Shown piece after piece: positions 50,527 through 60,282 of a stretch of 64,000 bases of DNA. The DNA lies in the NCBI RefSeq assembly GCF_965223285.1, contig NZ_OZ244997.1:1798001-1862000 (forward strand), read 5' to 3'. The notes beneath the pieces were generated by a model, which saw only the letters and a list, made by a program, of their open reading frames with translations, was not told where the DNA came from and searched no databases. Origin of the DNA: Leptofilum sp965223285 (GTDB lineage: Bacteria > Chloroflexota > Anaerolineae > Promineifilales > Promineifilaceae). The translations under genes and the position numbers were made by a program. The first letter of the stretch is position 1. Every line of letters starts with the position of its first letter.

Positions 50527-53505
50527 TCAAATTATTTCGATTTGAGAACCAACGGCCGTTTTCCGAACTTCAATGCGAGTGGGGAAAGCATCTCGCAACT
50601 CGTCAATGTGGGTGATGATCAAAATGCGCTTGAAGTCATCTTGAATGGTGTTAATTGCCTCGATGAGCCGCTGACGGCCGTTTGGGTCTTGGCTGCCAAA
50701 ACCTTCATCAATCACCAGGGTTTGCAGCCGCGCCCCCGCCCGCTTGGCCAATAGCTGCGACAGTGCCAGCCGCACGGCAAAGTTTACCCGAAACTGCTCG
50801 CCGCCACTGTAATTATCATACGGCCGTTCCCCCGCATTATCCCGAATATGAATGTCCAACGTCTCGGCCAGGGCATCTCTGCTTTTTAGCTTGCGCTGCG
50901 TCTCGAAGGAGACGCGCATCTCGCCACCCGTTAAACGATCCAGTAGTTCGTTGGCGCGTTCCTCAATTTCTGGCAAGGCTTGCTCAATAAGCAAGGCTTG
51001 GACGCCACTTTTACCACACGACTTTTCTAGCAGTTTGAGCCGCTGTATTTGTTGGGTAACGGCCGTCCGCTTTTCTCCAAGCTCTTTTTTCCGCTGCCGC
51101 TGATCGCCCAACACCTCCAGCCGATTTTGGGCCACGGCCACTTTTTGGTTGGCTGCAATTTGCTCCTCACGCAAAGCAAACACCTCACGCTCAACGCCGC
51201 GCAAATCGCCTCCGTCTGCCATCATTTGGGCGAGTTCAGCAACGGCCGTTTCATGCTGTTTTGTCAATCCTGCTATAGATGCTTCCTGTTCGATAATGCG
51301 CTTACTGCCTTCAGCCAGCGCATCTTCCAACGGCTTGGCAGCCGCCTCGGCTTGCTTAAGCGTTTGGTACTGCTCTGGCACGTCGGCCAACGCCTGCCGC
51401 GCCTCGCGGGCTTGGGCATGTGCATCCACCTCATACCCCAGTTCGGCCAGTTCTGCGTTGACAGCAGCCAACGCTTGCCGCGCCTCAGCCGCAAAATTGT
51501 CGCTTTCTAGCTGCTGCCGCACCTTTAGCACTGTTTCTTGCCCCGATTCCGCCCATTCAGCCATAAATCGATTCAGCTCTGCCAAACGAGCCTCATCGTT
51601 AGCTAGATTTTGCTCTAGCTGGCGGCGTTCACTTTCTAGCGCGGGCTTGGCCTGAACGGCCGTTCCCAATTCAACCACCCGTTCTCGCAATTTAGCCAAA
51701 TGATCGGTCGCCAATTCAGCTTCAAGTTCTGTAAGGCGAATCGCCTCACCTGCCTCCCACTCGGTCAGCTGCTGGCTCATCTCATCCAGACGCGCTTGCG
51801 CCTGTGCCTGCCGCGTTTGCTGGGTTTGCAACGATTTTTCTAGCTGTGGCCGCTGCCCAAGCGTGCGTCCCAATTCTGTAATTTGGCTGGTGAGTTTCTC
51901 GATGGTTTGTACATTGCGGCGATACCGATCGCCGAGACCGGTGCCTTCGGTGCGAAGCTCGCCGATCACCTGCGCCCGATGGTCGCTACTGAGTTCCTGG
52001 CCACACAAAGGGCAATCACCGCCCGTTTGGGCTTCCAACTGCTCAATGCGCGTTTTAAGCCGATTCATCTGCTCTTTGAGCGCAGGCTGGCTGCTTTCTA
52101 GACCTACTTTTTCAGCAGTGGCCTGGCCATGCACTTGCTCTTGTTCGCCCAATTCTGTTAGCTGGGCCGTCAGTTGGCTAATTTGTTGCTCCGCGGTTTG
52201 CAGGTTTTGTTGAACGGCCGTTTCCTCTTCACGCAGCGTCGCAATCCGTTTCGCCTGATTTTGTAGTCGGCTTAGCTCCCGCGTTTGCGCCTCGCGCTCA
52301 CTTTCCTGCTTTTGCAGCTCGGTGCGCAGCTGGTGCCATTCTGCCTCTTGCTTGTTCAAGCTCTCTAGCTGCATCTCCAAAGCGGCCAATTCTGCCTTTA
52401 CGTTGGTGAGCGCAGTTTCCAATGACTGCTGCTCATCCGCAGCAGCTTCGGCACGGGCAGCTTGGGCTTCCAACGCTTCAAGCTGCTGTGTGAGACGTGA
52501 TTTTTCTTCGGCGATGGTGAGTTCATACGGCCGTTTCTGCTGCGCTAGCTGGTTAAACGCATCCGCCCGCGTCTGCCAATTTTGGAAGGCCGCATCCGCC
52601 TCTTGCCACGCTTCATATTTTTGGGTGATCGCCTCAGCTTCATCCAAAATCGCGGCGTGGCCATCTCGCTCTTGCTGTCGCTGGATTTGGCTGCGCTGGA
52701 GGCTTTCTAGCTGCGCCTTGGCGCGGTTCACGTTGGTGGCCAACGTTTCCACAAGCTGCTGATGCTGCTGAACGGCCGTTTCTGCCCGGCGAAGCTGCTG
52801 CAAGAGGGCTTCTTTGTCGTTCAATCGTTCGGTGATGCTCTCTAGGACTGTTTGGGCATCGGTAACGGCCGTTTGCCGCACCTCTTCCTGGCCCAGCTCC
52901 TCATCAATCTCGGCAATCTGGTGATCCAGCAAATCGAGCTGCCGCTCTTCCTCTTTGCGGCGATTGGCCGCCAACTCACGGTACTGCTCCCAAATGCTCA
53001 CGCCCAGCAAATCCGCCAAAATTTCCTTCCGACGGTTGGGCGTCTTGGTCGTGAACTCATCCGCTTTGCCCTGGAGCAAAAAGCTGGCGTTAATGAAGGT
53101 GTCGTAATTCATCCGTAGCAAATTTTCGATGGCCGCCTGCGTGTCGCGCAGCTTGCTTTCGGTGAGCGTTTTCCAGATGCTTTCTCCGGTAGAAATTTGC
53201 AAATCGAGCTGTGTGGTTTTGCCCTTGCGTTTGCTGCGGGTCACTTTGTAAAGCGTGCCCTCCAGTTCAAACGCCAAGCTGACTTCGGCTGCCTCGTCGT
53301 CGATGGCGGAAAGGCGATTTACCAAATCGTCATCGCTGCGGCTACGGCTTTGGCCAAACAACACCCAGGTGATGCTATCTAAAATGGTCGATTTCCCGGC
53401 GCCGTTCGCCCCGGAGATACAGGCCAGATGAATGCCGTCAAAGGGAAGTACGGCCGTTTGCCGATAAGACAAAAAATTGGAAATCTCTAATTTTCTTGGA
53501 ATCAT
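50527..53505 (-). CDS. sbcC: SbcC/Rad50-like nuclease subunit ATPase
   Basis: 992 aa. DNA double-strand-end processing with SbcD. Walker A GANGAGKSTIL near residue 35; long antiparallel coiled coils about 175-480 and 530-800; zinc-hook CPLC near residue 498; ABC signature YSGGEQFRVNFAVRLALSQ; Walker B LQTLVIDEGFGSQD. Contains about ten ACGGCCGT copies, the densest gene in the window. Overlaps sbcD by 4 bases. Confidence 0.95.
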   Translation of the reverse strand: MIPRKLEISNFLSYRQTAVLPFDGIHLACISGANGAGKSTILDSITWVLFGQSRSRSDDDLVNRLSAIDDEAAEVSLAFELEGTLYKVTRSKRKGKTTQLDLQISTGESIWKTLTESKLRDTQAAIENLLRMNYDTFINASFLLQGKADEFTTKTPNRRKEILADLLGVSIWEQYRELAANRRKEEERQLDLLDHQIAEIDEELGQEEVRQTAVTDAQTVLESITERLNDKEALLQQLRRAETAVQQHQQLVETLATNVNRAKAQLESLQRSQIQRQQERDGHAAILDEAEAITQKYEAWQEADAAFQNWQTRADAFNQLAQQKRPYELTIAEEKSRLTQQLEALEAQAARAEAAADEQQSLETALTNVKAELAALEMQLESLNKQEAEWHQLRTELQKQESEREAQTRELSRLQNQAKRIATLREEETAVQQNLQTAEQQISQLTAQLTELGEQEQVHGQATAEKVGLESSQPALKEQMNRLKTRIEQLEAQTGGDCPLCGQELSSDHRAQVIGELRTEGTGLGDRYRRNVQTIEKLTSQITELGRTLGQRPQLEKSLQTQQTRQAQAQARLDEMSQQLTEWEAGEAIRLTELEAELATDHLAKLRERVVELGTAVQAKPALESERRQLEQNLANDEARLAELNRFMAEWAESGQETVLKVRQQLESDNFAAEARQALAAVNAELAELGYEVDAHAQAREARQALADVPEQYQTLKQAEAAAKPLEDALAEGSKRIIEQEASIAGLTKQHETAVAELAQMMADGGDLRGVEREVFALREEQIAANQKVAVAQNRLEVLGDQRQRKKELGEKRTAVTQQIQRLKLLEKSCGKSGVQALLIEQALPEIEERANELLDRLTGGEMRVSFETQRKLKSRDALAETLDIHIRDNAGERPYDNYSGGEQFRVNFAVRLALSQLLAKRAGARLQTLVIDEGFGSQDPNGRQRLIEAINTIQDDFKRILIITHIDELRDAFPTRIEVRKTAVGSQIEII

Positions 53506-54737
53506 AACGCGTCTGCCAACACCTCTTTCGCCAATCCCAGCAACATATCAATTTCCTCACTTTCCAGTTCCTCACTCACCCAATAGGTTTCTAACAGCTC
53601 CAGAGGCGTCATTGCTTCTACCCCCGCCGCATCTCCTAACCGGGATCGCTTGCTGGTAAGATAATGTTTCTGGATCTTTACGTCGAAGGCATCCCGAAAA
53701 TGCGCCAAAATAGCACGCTCGTCTAGCAGTGGCTCATCGTCTCTGGGAAATTTTAAGCGTACCCGACAAATGGCCTCAGCTACGTCTTCTGCTGCTGGAA
53801 GCTGGCTGAGAATGTCCTCCATGAAATGTTCGGTGCGCGGCGTAATTGGTTCTGGGTCAATAAAGCGGCGCGTTTTGAGCATTCGGAACTCCCAATGGGT
53901 CTCCCCTTTGCCTACTTCCGCCAACACAAACCGCTTATCCTCTTTCTCACCAAAATCAATGCGCTCTATCGAGCCGGGGTAAACAATGGGTGGATGGCTG
54001 TCTTTGCCAGAAAGCGACTGTGGCTTGTGAATGTGGCCCAAGGCCACGTAATCCAGCTTTGGGTTGTTTACCAGGCCGCCGCTAAGCACAACCTCATGCC
54101 CCAGCATCACGGCTCGCTCACTGCCATATTTGGCACCCTGGATGCTGGTATGCGCTGTCAAAATGAGGGGAGTGTTCGGGTCTGCCTGCTCAATGAGGGT
54201 CGTGATGCGCGCAGTTACCAATTCTTCTAGCTGCTGGTAAATCTCTTCGATGGTGCGCCCGAGAGTATCTACACGCCCTACCAACATGCTGCGCGAAAGC
54301 CAGGGCACAGTGAGCACCTGCACAGGCACCCCAAGCTGCGCTTCGTTCCACAGTTTTAGGCCGTCAGCCACGTGAATGTGCGGCACGCTCAGGGTGCTAA
54401 ATTCATGCAGGGTGTGTGCGCGCCCCACCGCTGGCGAGACATCGTGGTTACCCACCAGCAGCAAAGTGGGAATGCCTGCCTCAGACAGGCACATCATTCG
54501 CTTGCCCCAGGCGCGCTGGAAGGTGGGCTGCGGGTTGCGATCTTTGTACGCATCCCCGGCAAAGATGACCAAATCGACCTTTTCCTCAATGGCGGCATCT
54601 ACAATTTGGTCCAGTGCACTCAAGAAGTCCATGACGCGCATAGGCAAACCAGTTTCAGGATCGTGACGGCCGTAATTGGCAATGTCAATATGGGCATCGG
54701 CAAAATGGAGCAAACGAATTGGGCTAGCTGTGGACAT
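53502..54737 (-). CDS. sbcD: SbcD/Mre11-like nuclease
   Basis: 411 aa, metallophosphoesterase: LLHFADAHIDI, VDLVIFAGDAYKD, LLLVGNHDV, LTAHTSIQG and ALGHIHKPQ supply the two-metal site. C-terminal cap and SbcC-binding region follow (residues about 300-400). Cleaves hairpins and protein-blocked ends as the SbcCD complex. Confidence 0.95.
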   Translation of the reverse strand: MSTASPIRLLHFADAHIDIANYGRHDPETGLPMRVMDFLSALDQIVDAAIEEKVDLVIFAGDAYKDRNPQPTFQRAWGKRMMCLSEAGIPTLLLVGNHDVSPAVGRAHTLHEFSTLSVPHIHVADGLKLWNEAQLGVPVQVLTVPWLSRSMLVGRVDTLGRTIEEIYQQLEELVTARITTLIEQADPNTPLILTAHTSIQGAKYGSERAVMLGHEVVLSGGLVNNPKLDYVALGHIHKPQSLSGKDSHPPIVYPGSIERIDFGEKEDKRFVLAEVGKGETHWEFRMLKTRRFIDPEPITPRTEHFMEDILSQLPAAEDVAEAICRVRLKFPRDDEPLLDERAILAHFRDAFDVKIQKHYLTSKRSRLGDAAGVEAMTPLELLETYWVSEELESEEIDMLLGLAKEVLADAL

Positions 54738-54760
54738 AGTTTCCTGGGGTAATTTTTTTT

Positions 54761-54812
54761 GCCACAGAGGGCACAGAGAAAAAATCTCTTAACTCTCTGT
54801 GCCCTCCGTGGC
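54761..54812. repeat. Dispersed inverted repeat, CCACAGAG family
   Basis: GCCACAGAGGGCACAGAGA pairs with TCTCTGTGCCCTCCGTGGC. Confidence 0.85.
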
Positions 54813-54818
54813 TAATCT

Positions 54819-56756
54819 TTATTTTTCGACAATTAGACGGTAATTTGAGCCATCTGATTGACCAAAGATGCGCTCTACCATGACGTAGTAACGGCCAGTG
54901 GGCAGCAACAGCGTCACCGCCTCACTTTGGTTGCCAGCCAGCATGCTACTGCCGCGCACACTCTTGCTGGCATCGTAAATGGTCACGTTGTAATCGCTGC
55001 CGCTTGGAATTTGGCTCAGCCGTACGGTCACGGTATCCACACTGGGCAGATCAAAGTAGAAAGCATCGAAGAAGTCAAATGAATCGTTAAATTGGTGAGT
55101 CTGGGCCACGTTCGGCTGCAAACGTTGGGCGACGCTAAAGTTGTCGTTAAACTGGTTTGCACCATTTAATATGGTTGGCAAGTAGTTGCCCTTACCAAGC
55201 ACCAGCAGCCGCTGCACAGTGGGCGTTACGGCATAGTCCTCGGTGTCGTAGCCACCGGTCACGTACAGATAGTTGCCAATAAATTGCCCTTCTGGGAAGG
55301 CGCGCGCCCGTAAGGTAGTGCTGCCGCCCAAGTCGTACGTCACGTCCAAAATTTGCCACCCTGCGGCCGGATTCAGCGGATCAAACATTTCTACTTCTGG
55401 CACAGCACTGTTGCTGAAGTCTAATCCCCCAAAGACGTACCACTTGCCATCCGGAGCGACGGCACTGCCTGCACCGTAGCGGGCAATATTCATGGGCGGC
55501 AGCGGGTCCCACTGGCCATTACCTGCTGGCTGGTAATATTCGCCACCGGGGAGCAGCTGATTGTTGTCATCGATGCCGCCCACCACATAAATACCGTTGT
55601 TGGTCCATACGGCCGTATGCCCGTAGCGCGGCACATCCATGTCGGGAACGGCCGTTATCCACTCATTGGTAGTCAGGCTAAAGAAGGAAACATCATTTTG
55701 TACGATGGCTGAATTTTGCAAAAAGTCGGTGTTGCTAATGCCGCCAATCAGGTAATAGCCGCCCTGATCAGCCGGAACCACTGCCTGCGCCCAACCGACG
55801 GCCACAGGTGGCGACCCTCGGTCAGGCTCCCAAATGCCAGACCCCACGCTAAATACATGGTGTGCGCCAACCATGCTGTTGCCATCGTAGCCACCAGGGA
55901 CAAAGATGCGGCCGTTCACGTAAACGGCCGTTACATCCGTAAGTTTTGGGTCTGGCATAGGTGCCAAAGGTGCCCAGGTATCGGTGGTAGGGTTGTAGCG
56001 GTATGGTGTATTTGCAGCCTCAATATCGGGAACGCCAACAGCATTGGTCTGTCCACCTAACACATAAATTTGCCCGTTGGCATTAACCGAGGCGTGGCGT
56101 GCTCTGGCTGGGCCAGGCGACGCCAACGTGGTCCATTTGGTTGGAATGGGATCAAGCACAAAGAAGATGTTCAGTTCCAGCGTGCCCGGTTCAGCTGCAT
56201 TCCAGTCAGCGACCTCGACAAAGTAGGTCACATCTTTGGCTACGTTAAACGTCACCCGCGAGGCAAAGCCCTGGTAATCATCGTTGCAGGCAACCAAATC
56301 GAGCGTGGCTACGCCGCAGCTGCCCGTGTAAACCGCTAAAATGGTGTCATAGCTGTTGGGGTTGAAGTTGTTGGACGTGTCGATGGTCACACGACCGTTG
56401 CTGGTAGGGGTAAACTGGTACCAAACTGTGCGATACCCTTGCGGACGGCTGGGATCGCCCCAGGCACAGGTCAAAATTGGGTCTTCGCCACCTTCTGTCA
56501 TGCTGTTGACCACGGTAGTTTCCCCAACGCCAGAGCCGTTCAGCGTTACGGTGGTGGCATTGGAGCAGCTGTCGGCCGCTTCTGTGGCAATGAGCGGTGC
56601 TTCAGGCAGCGGCTGCAAGGTCATCTGTTCGACGCGCAGCGACTCTAAAGCCGCGTCAGGCACAGCCGCGATCGCCGCTGGTGCCTGCGCAGACAAGCTC
56701 AAAAAAATGCCCAGGCACAGCAGCAAAATAGATAACAAAAATGTGAGGTAACGCAT
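54819..56756 (-). CDS. Secreted kelch-repeat protein with flanking PPC domains
   Basis: 645 aa. Signal peptide 1-30 (LLSILLLCLGIFLSLSAQA); PPC-like beta domain about 60-185 (FTPTSNGRVTIDTS...YDTILAVYTGSC); six kelch-type repeats about 195-525 (e.g. IYVLGGQTNAVGVPDIEAAN, IFVPGGYDGNS, YYLIGGI, IYVVGGI, WYVFGGLD, LYVTGGYD); C-terminal PPC domain about 545-645. Start at 56756 has GGAGG upstream. Extracellular adhesion or carbohydrate binding is plausible; no catalytic residues seen. Confidence 0.87.
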   Translation of the reverse strand: MRYLTFLLSILLLCLGIFLSLSAQAPAAIAAVPDAALESLRVEQMTLQPLPEAPLIATEAADSCSNATTVTLNGSGVGETTVVNSMTEGGEDPILTCAWGDPSRPQGYRTVWYQFTPTSNGRVTIDTSNNFNPNSYDTILAVYTGSCGVATLDLVACNDDYQGFASRVTFNVAKDVTYFVEVADWNAAEPGTLELNIFFVLDPIPTKWTTLASPGPARARHASVNANGQIYVLGGQTNAVGVPDIEAANTPYRYNPTTDTWAPLAPMPDPKLTDVTAVYVNGRIFVPGGYDGNSMVGAHHVFSVGSGIWEPDRGSPPVAVGWAQAVVPADQGGYYLIGGISNTDFLQNSAIVQNDVSFFSLTTNEWITAVPDMDVPRYGHTAVWTNNGIYVVGGIDDNNQLLPGGEYYQPAGNGQWDPLPPMNIARYGAGSAVAPDGKWYVFGGLDFSNSAVPEVEMFDPLNPAAGWQILDVTYDLGGSTTLRARAFPEGQFIGNYLYVTGGYDTEDYAVTPTVQRLLVLGKGNYLPTILNGANQFNDNFSVAQRLQPNVAQTHQFNDSFDFFDAFYFDLPSVDTVTVRLSQIPSGSDYNVTIYDASKSVRGSSMLAGNQSEAVTLLLPTGRYYVMVERIFGQSDGSNYRLIVEK

Positions 56757-56903
56757 AACCAAAGCCTCCGGCAAACTTGGTATCAAAATCAGGTATTGCC
56801 GATCACACAATACCTGGCGATTGTACCAAACTGCCGGGGCAATTGGCTATTTTAGGCAAATGCAGGCCTGTTTCTCATGAAAATTCCCATTTCCAATGAT
56901 GTA

Positions 56904-56958
56904 TGTAGCCACGGATTCTTTCCGCGCTGCCAGAACGCAGCAAGAAACTGCGGCTACA
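56904..56958. repeat. Dispersed inverted repeat, GCGGATTCTTTCCGCG family
   Basis: TGTAGCCACGGATTC at left and AACTGCGGCTACA at right, third copy in the window. Confidence 0.78.
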
Positions 56959-56967
56959 ATCAATGGG

Positions 56968-58080
56968 TTAGGGGAGGAGCAAATGCAGATCGCCAAATTC
57001 GTGCCAGAGGTAGCGATGTTGCAACGCCTGCTCATACGCCAGCGATAGATGGCGGGGATTGGCCAGAGCCGCCAGCATGGCTAAATGGGTGGCACGCGGC
57101 TCATGCAGCCCCGTCAGCAAGCCATCAACGGCGCGCATCCCTCGCTGAGGCGTAATAAATAAATCTGTCCAGCCTGCCCCAGCGTGGGTCACGCTAGCCT
57201 CGTCAGTCACAGTTTCCAAAGCGCGAATAACGGTTGTGCCCACGGCGATAACACGACGCCCATGCTGCCGCGCCTGGTTTACCAGCACGGCCGTTTCTGG
57301 CGATACGCGATAATACTCTTCATACGGGGCTTCATGGTCTTCTAAACTGGCAACCCCGGTGTGCAACAGCAGCGGAGCAAACTGGATGCCGCGCGCCACC
57401 AGTTTCGTCATGAGCTCCGGCGTAAAGGCACGTCCAGCAGAAGGCATTTCGGCACTGCCCAGCTCCGTGGCAAAAACCGTCTGGTAATAATCCAGCGACC
57501 AGGCGTCAGGCACGTAGCTGTAGCGAATGGGGCTGCCATGGGCGGCTAAGTAGCTGGTCAACGGTAGTGGCAATCGTAACGTTGCCAGCCAAAGTCGCAC
57601 AGGCTGGTTGGGGCAGTGGCGTATGGCAGGATTGTGAGGCGTGAGCAACCGCACCGTGCCGCCCGCAGGCAGGTTTAGCACTGTACCCACCTCTCCCTCT
57701 CTAAACGGTTCGGTAGCCACGGCAGACGGCCGTCTCAATTCTACACTCCATAAACCAGCAGGAAGCTGGGTAGAGAGGTGCAGCCGTAACTCTGTGCCAT
57801 CCGGCAAGGTAGCAGGGAGTGCCGCATTCATGGTGCGGCTGGTGTTGAGCAGCAGCAGATCACCTGCCTGCAAATGGTCGCCAAGCTGCCTAAAGTGAGT
57901 GTGCTGCACCCGATCATCCTGGTAATGGGACACCATCAATCGCACATCATCACGCGCCAAACCACGCGCTTCCGGCGGCTCACTGGCCTCTAACCCGGGC
58001 GGCAGCTCAAATTCAAGCGCAGGTAGCTGCGTCACAGGCGTCTTTGGGTATGTCGTTGGCGGGGATAGCAAGCTCATCAT
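56968..58080 (-). CDS. queA: S-adenosylmethionine:tRNA ribosyltransferase-isomerase (QueA-like)
   Basis: 370 aa. Adds the epoxycyclopentane ring to preQ1 in tRNA during queuosine synthesis. N-terminal FELPPGLEASEPPEARGLARDDVRLMV, GDLLLLNTSRTMNAALPA, then HTGVASLEDHEAPYEEYYRVSPETAVLVNQARQHGRRVIAVGTTVIRALET and DLFITP. Residues differ in places from typical QueA (e.g. NTSRTMNAA rather than NDTRVIPARL), so a QueA-like paralog is possible. ATG overlaps the SDR stop as ATGA, with GGAGGT upstream. Confidence 0.83.
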   Translation of the reverse strand: MMSLLSPPTTYPKTPVTQLPALEFELPPGLEASEPPEARGLARDDVRLMVSHYQDDRVQHTHFRQLGDHLQAGDLLLLNTSRTMNAALPATLPDGTELRLHLSTQLPAGLWSVELRRPSAVATEPFREGEVGTVLNLPAGGTVRLLTPHNPAIRHCPNQPVRLWLATLRLPLPLTSYLAAHGSPIRYSYVPDAWSLDYYQTVFATELGSAEMPSAGRAFTPELMTKLVARGIQFAPLLLHTGVASLEDHEAPYEEYYRVSPETAVLVNQARQHGRRVIAVGTTVIRALETVTDEASVTHAGAGWTDLFITPQRGMRAVDGLLTGLHEPRATHLAMLAALANPRHLSLAYEQALQHRYLWHEFGDLHLLLP

Positions 58081-58796
58081 GCTGCTACCTCCACAGGAAA
58101 ATTTTGCGCCTGGTAACGGCCGTTTGGCAATTTCCCGTTAATGAGTGCCATAAAACCGGGAAGGCTCGCCTCTGGCAATGGCCGATCGCTGATGTCCTCA
58201 CCGGGGAATGCTTCCTGGTGCATTTGCGTCCGCATATCACCGGGATCAACCCAGTAAACGCGGATATTAGGCAACTGGTCCGCCAGCTCCGCCGCAAAAA
58301 TGGCCGACAGATGCTCAAACGCTGCCTTGCTGGCACCGTAACCGCCCCAGCCTGCATAAGGTTCTACGGCCGCATCGCTGGTGATGTTAATGATGCGCGC
58401 GTCCGGCTTGAGCGTATCGGCAACTGCTTGCAGCATGCCAAGCTGAGCCACCACATTGACGCGGAAAACAGTCTCCAGCATGTCTAGTGGGTAATTCAGC
58501 AGGGCTGGCTGGGGGCTTGGCCCCAAAATGCCGGCATTGTTAATGAGTAAATCCAATCCGCCTGCTGCACGCGCGGCCACCGCCAACGCTTGCCTATGTG
58601 CTTTTTGGCTAATATCACCGGAAATCGCTGTTACCGTCGTCCATTGCTCCAATTCTTGATGCGCCTGCGTTAATGCCTGTTGCCCACGAGCGTTGATAAT
58701 GAGCTGCCAGCCTGCTTGTGCCAAACGCTGCGCTAGTGCCAGGCCAAGCCCGCGCGATGCGCCACTGATCAATGCTGTTTTGGTTTGCATATTCAT
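58077..58796 (-). CDS. Short-chain dehydrogenase/reductase
   Basis: 239 aa. Rossmann motif TALISGASRGLGLALAQRLAQAG (TGxxxGxG type), NNAGILG, catalytic Ser in INITSDAAVEPY and YGASK (YxxxK). Ends PGDMRTQMHQEAFPGED. NAD(P)-dependent with unknown substrate. Start has GGAGAG upstream. Translationally coupled to queA, though no metabolic link is known. Confidence 0.9.
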   Translation of the reverse strand: MNMQTKTALISGASRGLGLALAQRLAQAGWQLIINARGQQALTQAHQELEQWTTVTAISGDISQKAHRQALAVAARAAGGLDLLINNAGILGPSPQPALLNYPLDMLETVFRVNVVAQLGMLQAVADTLKPDARIINITSDAAVEPYAGWGGYGASKAAFEHLSAIFAAELADQLPNIRVYWVDPGDMRTQMHQEAFPGEDISDRPLPEASLPGFMALINGKLPNGRYQAQNFPVEVAA

Positions 58797-59032
58797 GAGG
58801 ACTCTCCAATTTTGTGTTTAATTGATAAGCTAATTTTAAGGAAACGGCCGTTGCTCCACCCCAGGCGAGAGTCCAGAAGCATCCTTGCAAAAGGTACGGC
58901 CGTATGCCTGTCCTTAAGATCAGCTATCCACCATATTCCACAGTGGCGTTTGGTTCCCTACTGGAATTTCGTTAAAATCCTGTTGCAATTGTTGCTAAAG
59001 ATAGCTTTCTGGAAATCGTAACTGGCCAATTT

Positions 59033-60193
59033 ATGAGTAAAGAGTGGAGTACCACAACACGCTATTTTGTCTTTGCCCTGGTTCTTGCTGGGTTTATTTG
59101 GTTTATCACCGCAGCAGAAGCACTCATTGGCGCCTTGGCAATTTCTGCCTTGCTGGCTTATTTGCTAAATCCAATTGTCACCGTCGTGAACAAACGGGCC
59201 CGTGTAGCCAGATCGCTGGTTGTCTTTCTGGTTTACCTGCTTTCATTAGGAGCCATTATCACTGTCACCATCATTTTTGTTCCAGCCATTCCTGAGCAAA
59301 CCGCCAGCTTTTTGGAAGACATGCAGGAGTTGATGACCCAGGCGGAGCAAGATTTTTTGGCTGAACCACTTGTCATTCTCAACACCGAGATCGCTTTAGA
59401 TGGTCTTTTGCCCGAAGCAGACCTATCCGAACTGGTTTCCTCCTTCATACGCGCCGACATCATTGTGCAGCTGCTACAAACCAGCACCACCAATCTCGGC
59501 TGGATTTTGGTGGTGCTTGTTGCCACCTATTACCTGCTGCAAGATTGGGACAAACTTCGTGAATGGCTGTTTAGCTGGGCACCCGATCCATTTGAATCTG
59601 ACTTCCGGCGACTTTACGGTGAAATTAAGCTGGTGTGGAATCGCTATTTTCGGGGGCAGTTACGCCTTTCAATTATTGTGGGGTTGCTAACGGGCGCGGG
59701 TTCACTCATCCTGGGTTTGCCCGGTGCCATCTTGTTTGGGGTCTTTGCTGCTATCTTCGACGTTTTGCTATCGGTGGGTCCAGCCATCATCATGATTATT
59801 GCCACAATGGTGGCCTTGCTGGCAGGCTCAAACACGCTTGAAGTCTCCAATACAATCTTTGCTTTTATCGTCTTGGCTTTTAATTTGGGTATCCAGGGGA
59901 TTGAAAATATTTGGCTCCGTCCACGCATCATGAGTTCCAGCGTGCGGATTCATCCAGCCATTATCTTTATTGCCATAGTGGGCTCGCTCTCGTTGGCGGG
60001 TGTCCTCACGGCATTGATCATCGTGCCCGTATTAGGCTCAATTGCGGTAATTAGCCGATACACGTACCACAAGCTGTTCAAAATGGACCCGTGGGCAGAC
60101 AATGCCCGGATGGCCTCACGCATCATCGAAGATACGGAAGAAGCAAAAACGGCCGCATCCTCACAGAATACGGCCGTCGAATCCACAGACTAA
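59033..60193 (+). CDS. AI-2E family (TqsA/PerM-like) transporter
   Basis: 386 aa, about seven to eight membrane helices. Family pattern: AISALLAYLLNPIVTVVNKRARVARSLVVFLVYL, the long periplasmic helix (LEDMQELMTQAEQDFL), PGAILFGVFAAIFDVLLSVGPAI, LGIQGIENIWLRPRIMSSSVRIHPAIIFIAIVGSLSLAG. Members export small signals or act as antiporters; substrate unknown. Cytoplasmic C-terminal tail about 45 aa. Confidence 0.9.
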   Translation: MSKEWSTTTRYFVFALVLAGFIWFITAAEALIGALAISALLAYLLNPIVTVVNKRARVARSLVVFLVYLLSLGAIITVTIIFVPAIPEQTASFLEDMQELMTQAEQDFLAEPLVILNTEIALDGLLPEADLSELVSSFIRADIIVQLLQTSTTNLGWILVVLVATYYLLQDWDKLREWLFSWAPDPFESDFRRLYGEIKLVWNRYFRGQLRLSIIVGLLTGAGSLILGLPGAILFGVFAAIFDVLLSVGPAIIMIIATMVALLAGSNTLEVSNTIFAFIVLAFNLGIQGIENIWLRPRIMSSSVRIHPAIIFIAIVGSLSLAGVLTALIIVPVLGSIAVISRYTYHKLFKMDPWADNARMASRIIEDTEEAKTAASSQNTAVESTD

Positions 60194-60196
60194 AAA

Positions 60197-60266
60197 CCAC
60201 AGAAACAGTGAGCCTTTCGAGATATTGCAAGAAAGCATTCTCTAAAATCTCTGTGAACTCTGTGGC
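60197..60266. repeat. Dispersed inverted repeat, CCACAGA family
   Basis: CCACAGAAACAGTGA at left; TCTGTGAACTCTGTGG at right. Between convergent transporter and map genes. Confidence 0.7.
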
Positions 60267-60282
60267 AAAAAAATATCCACAG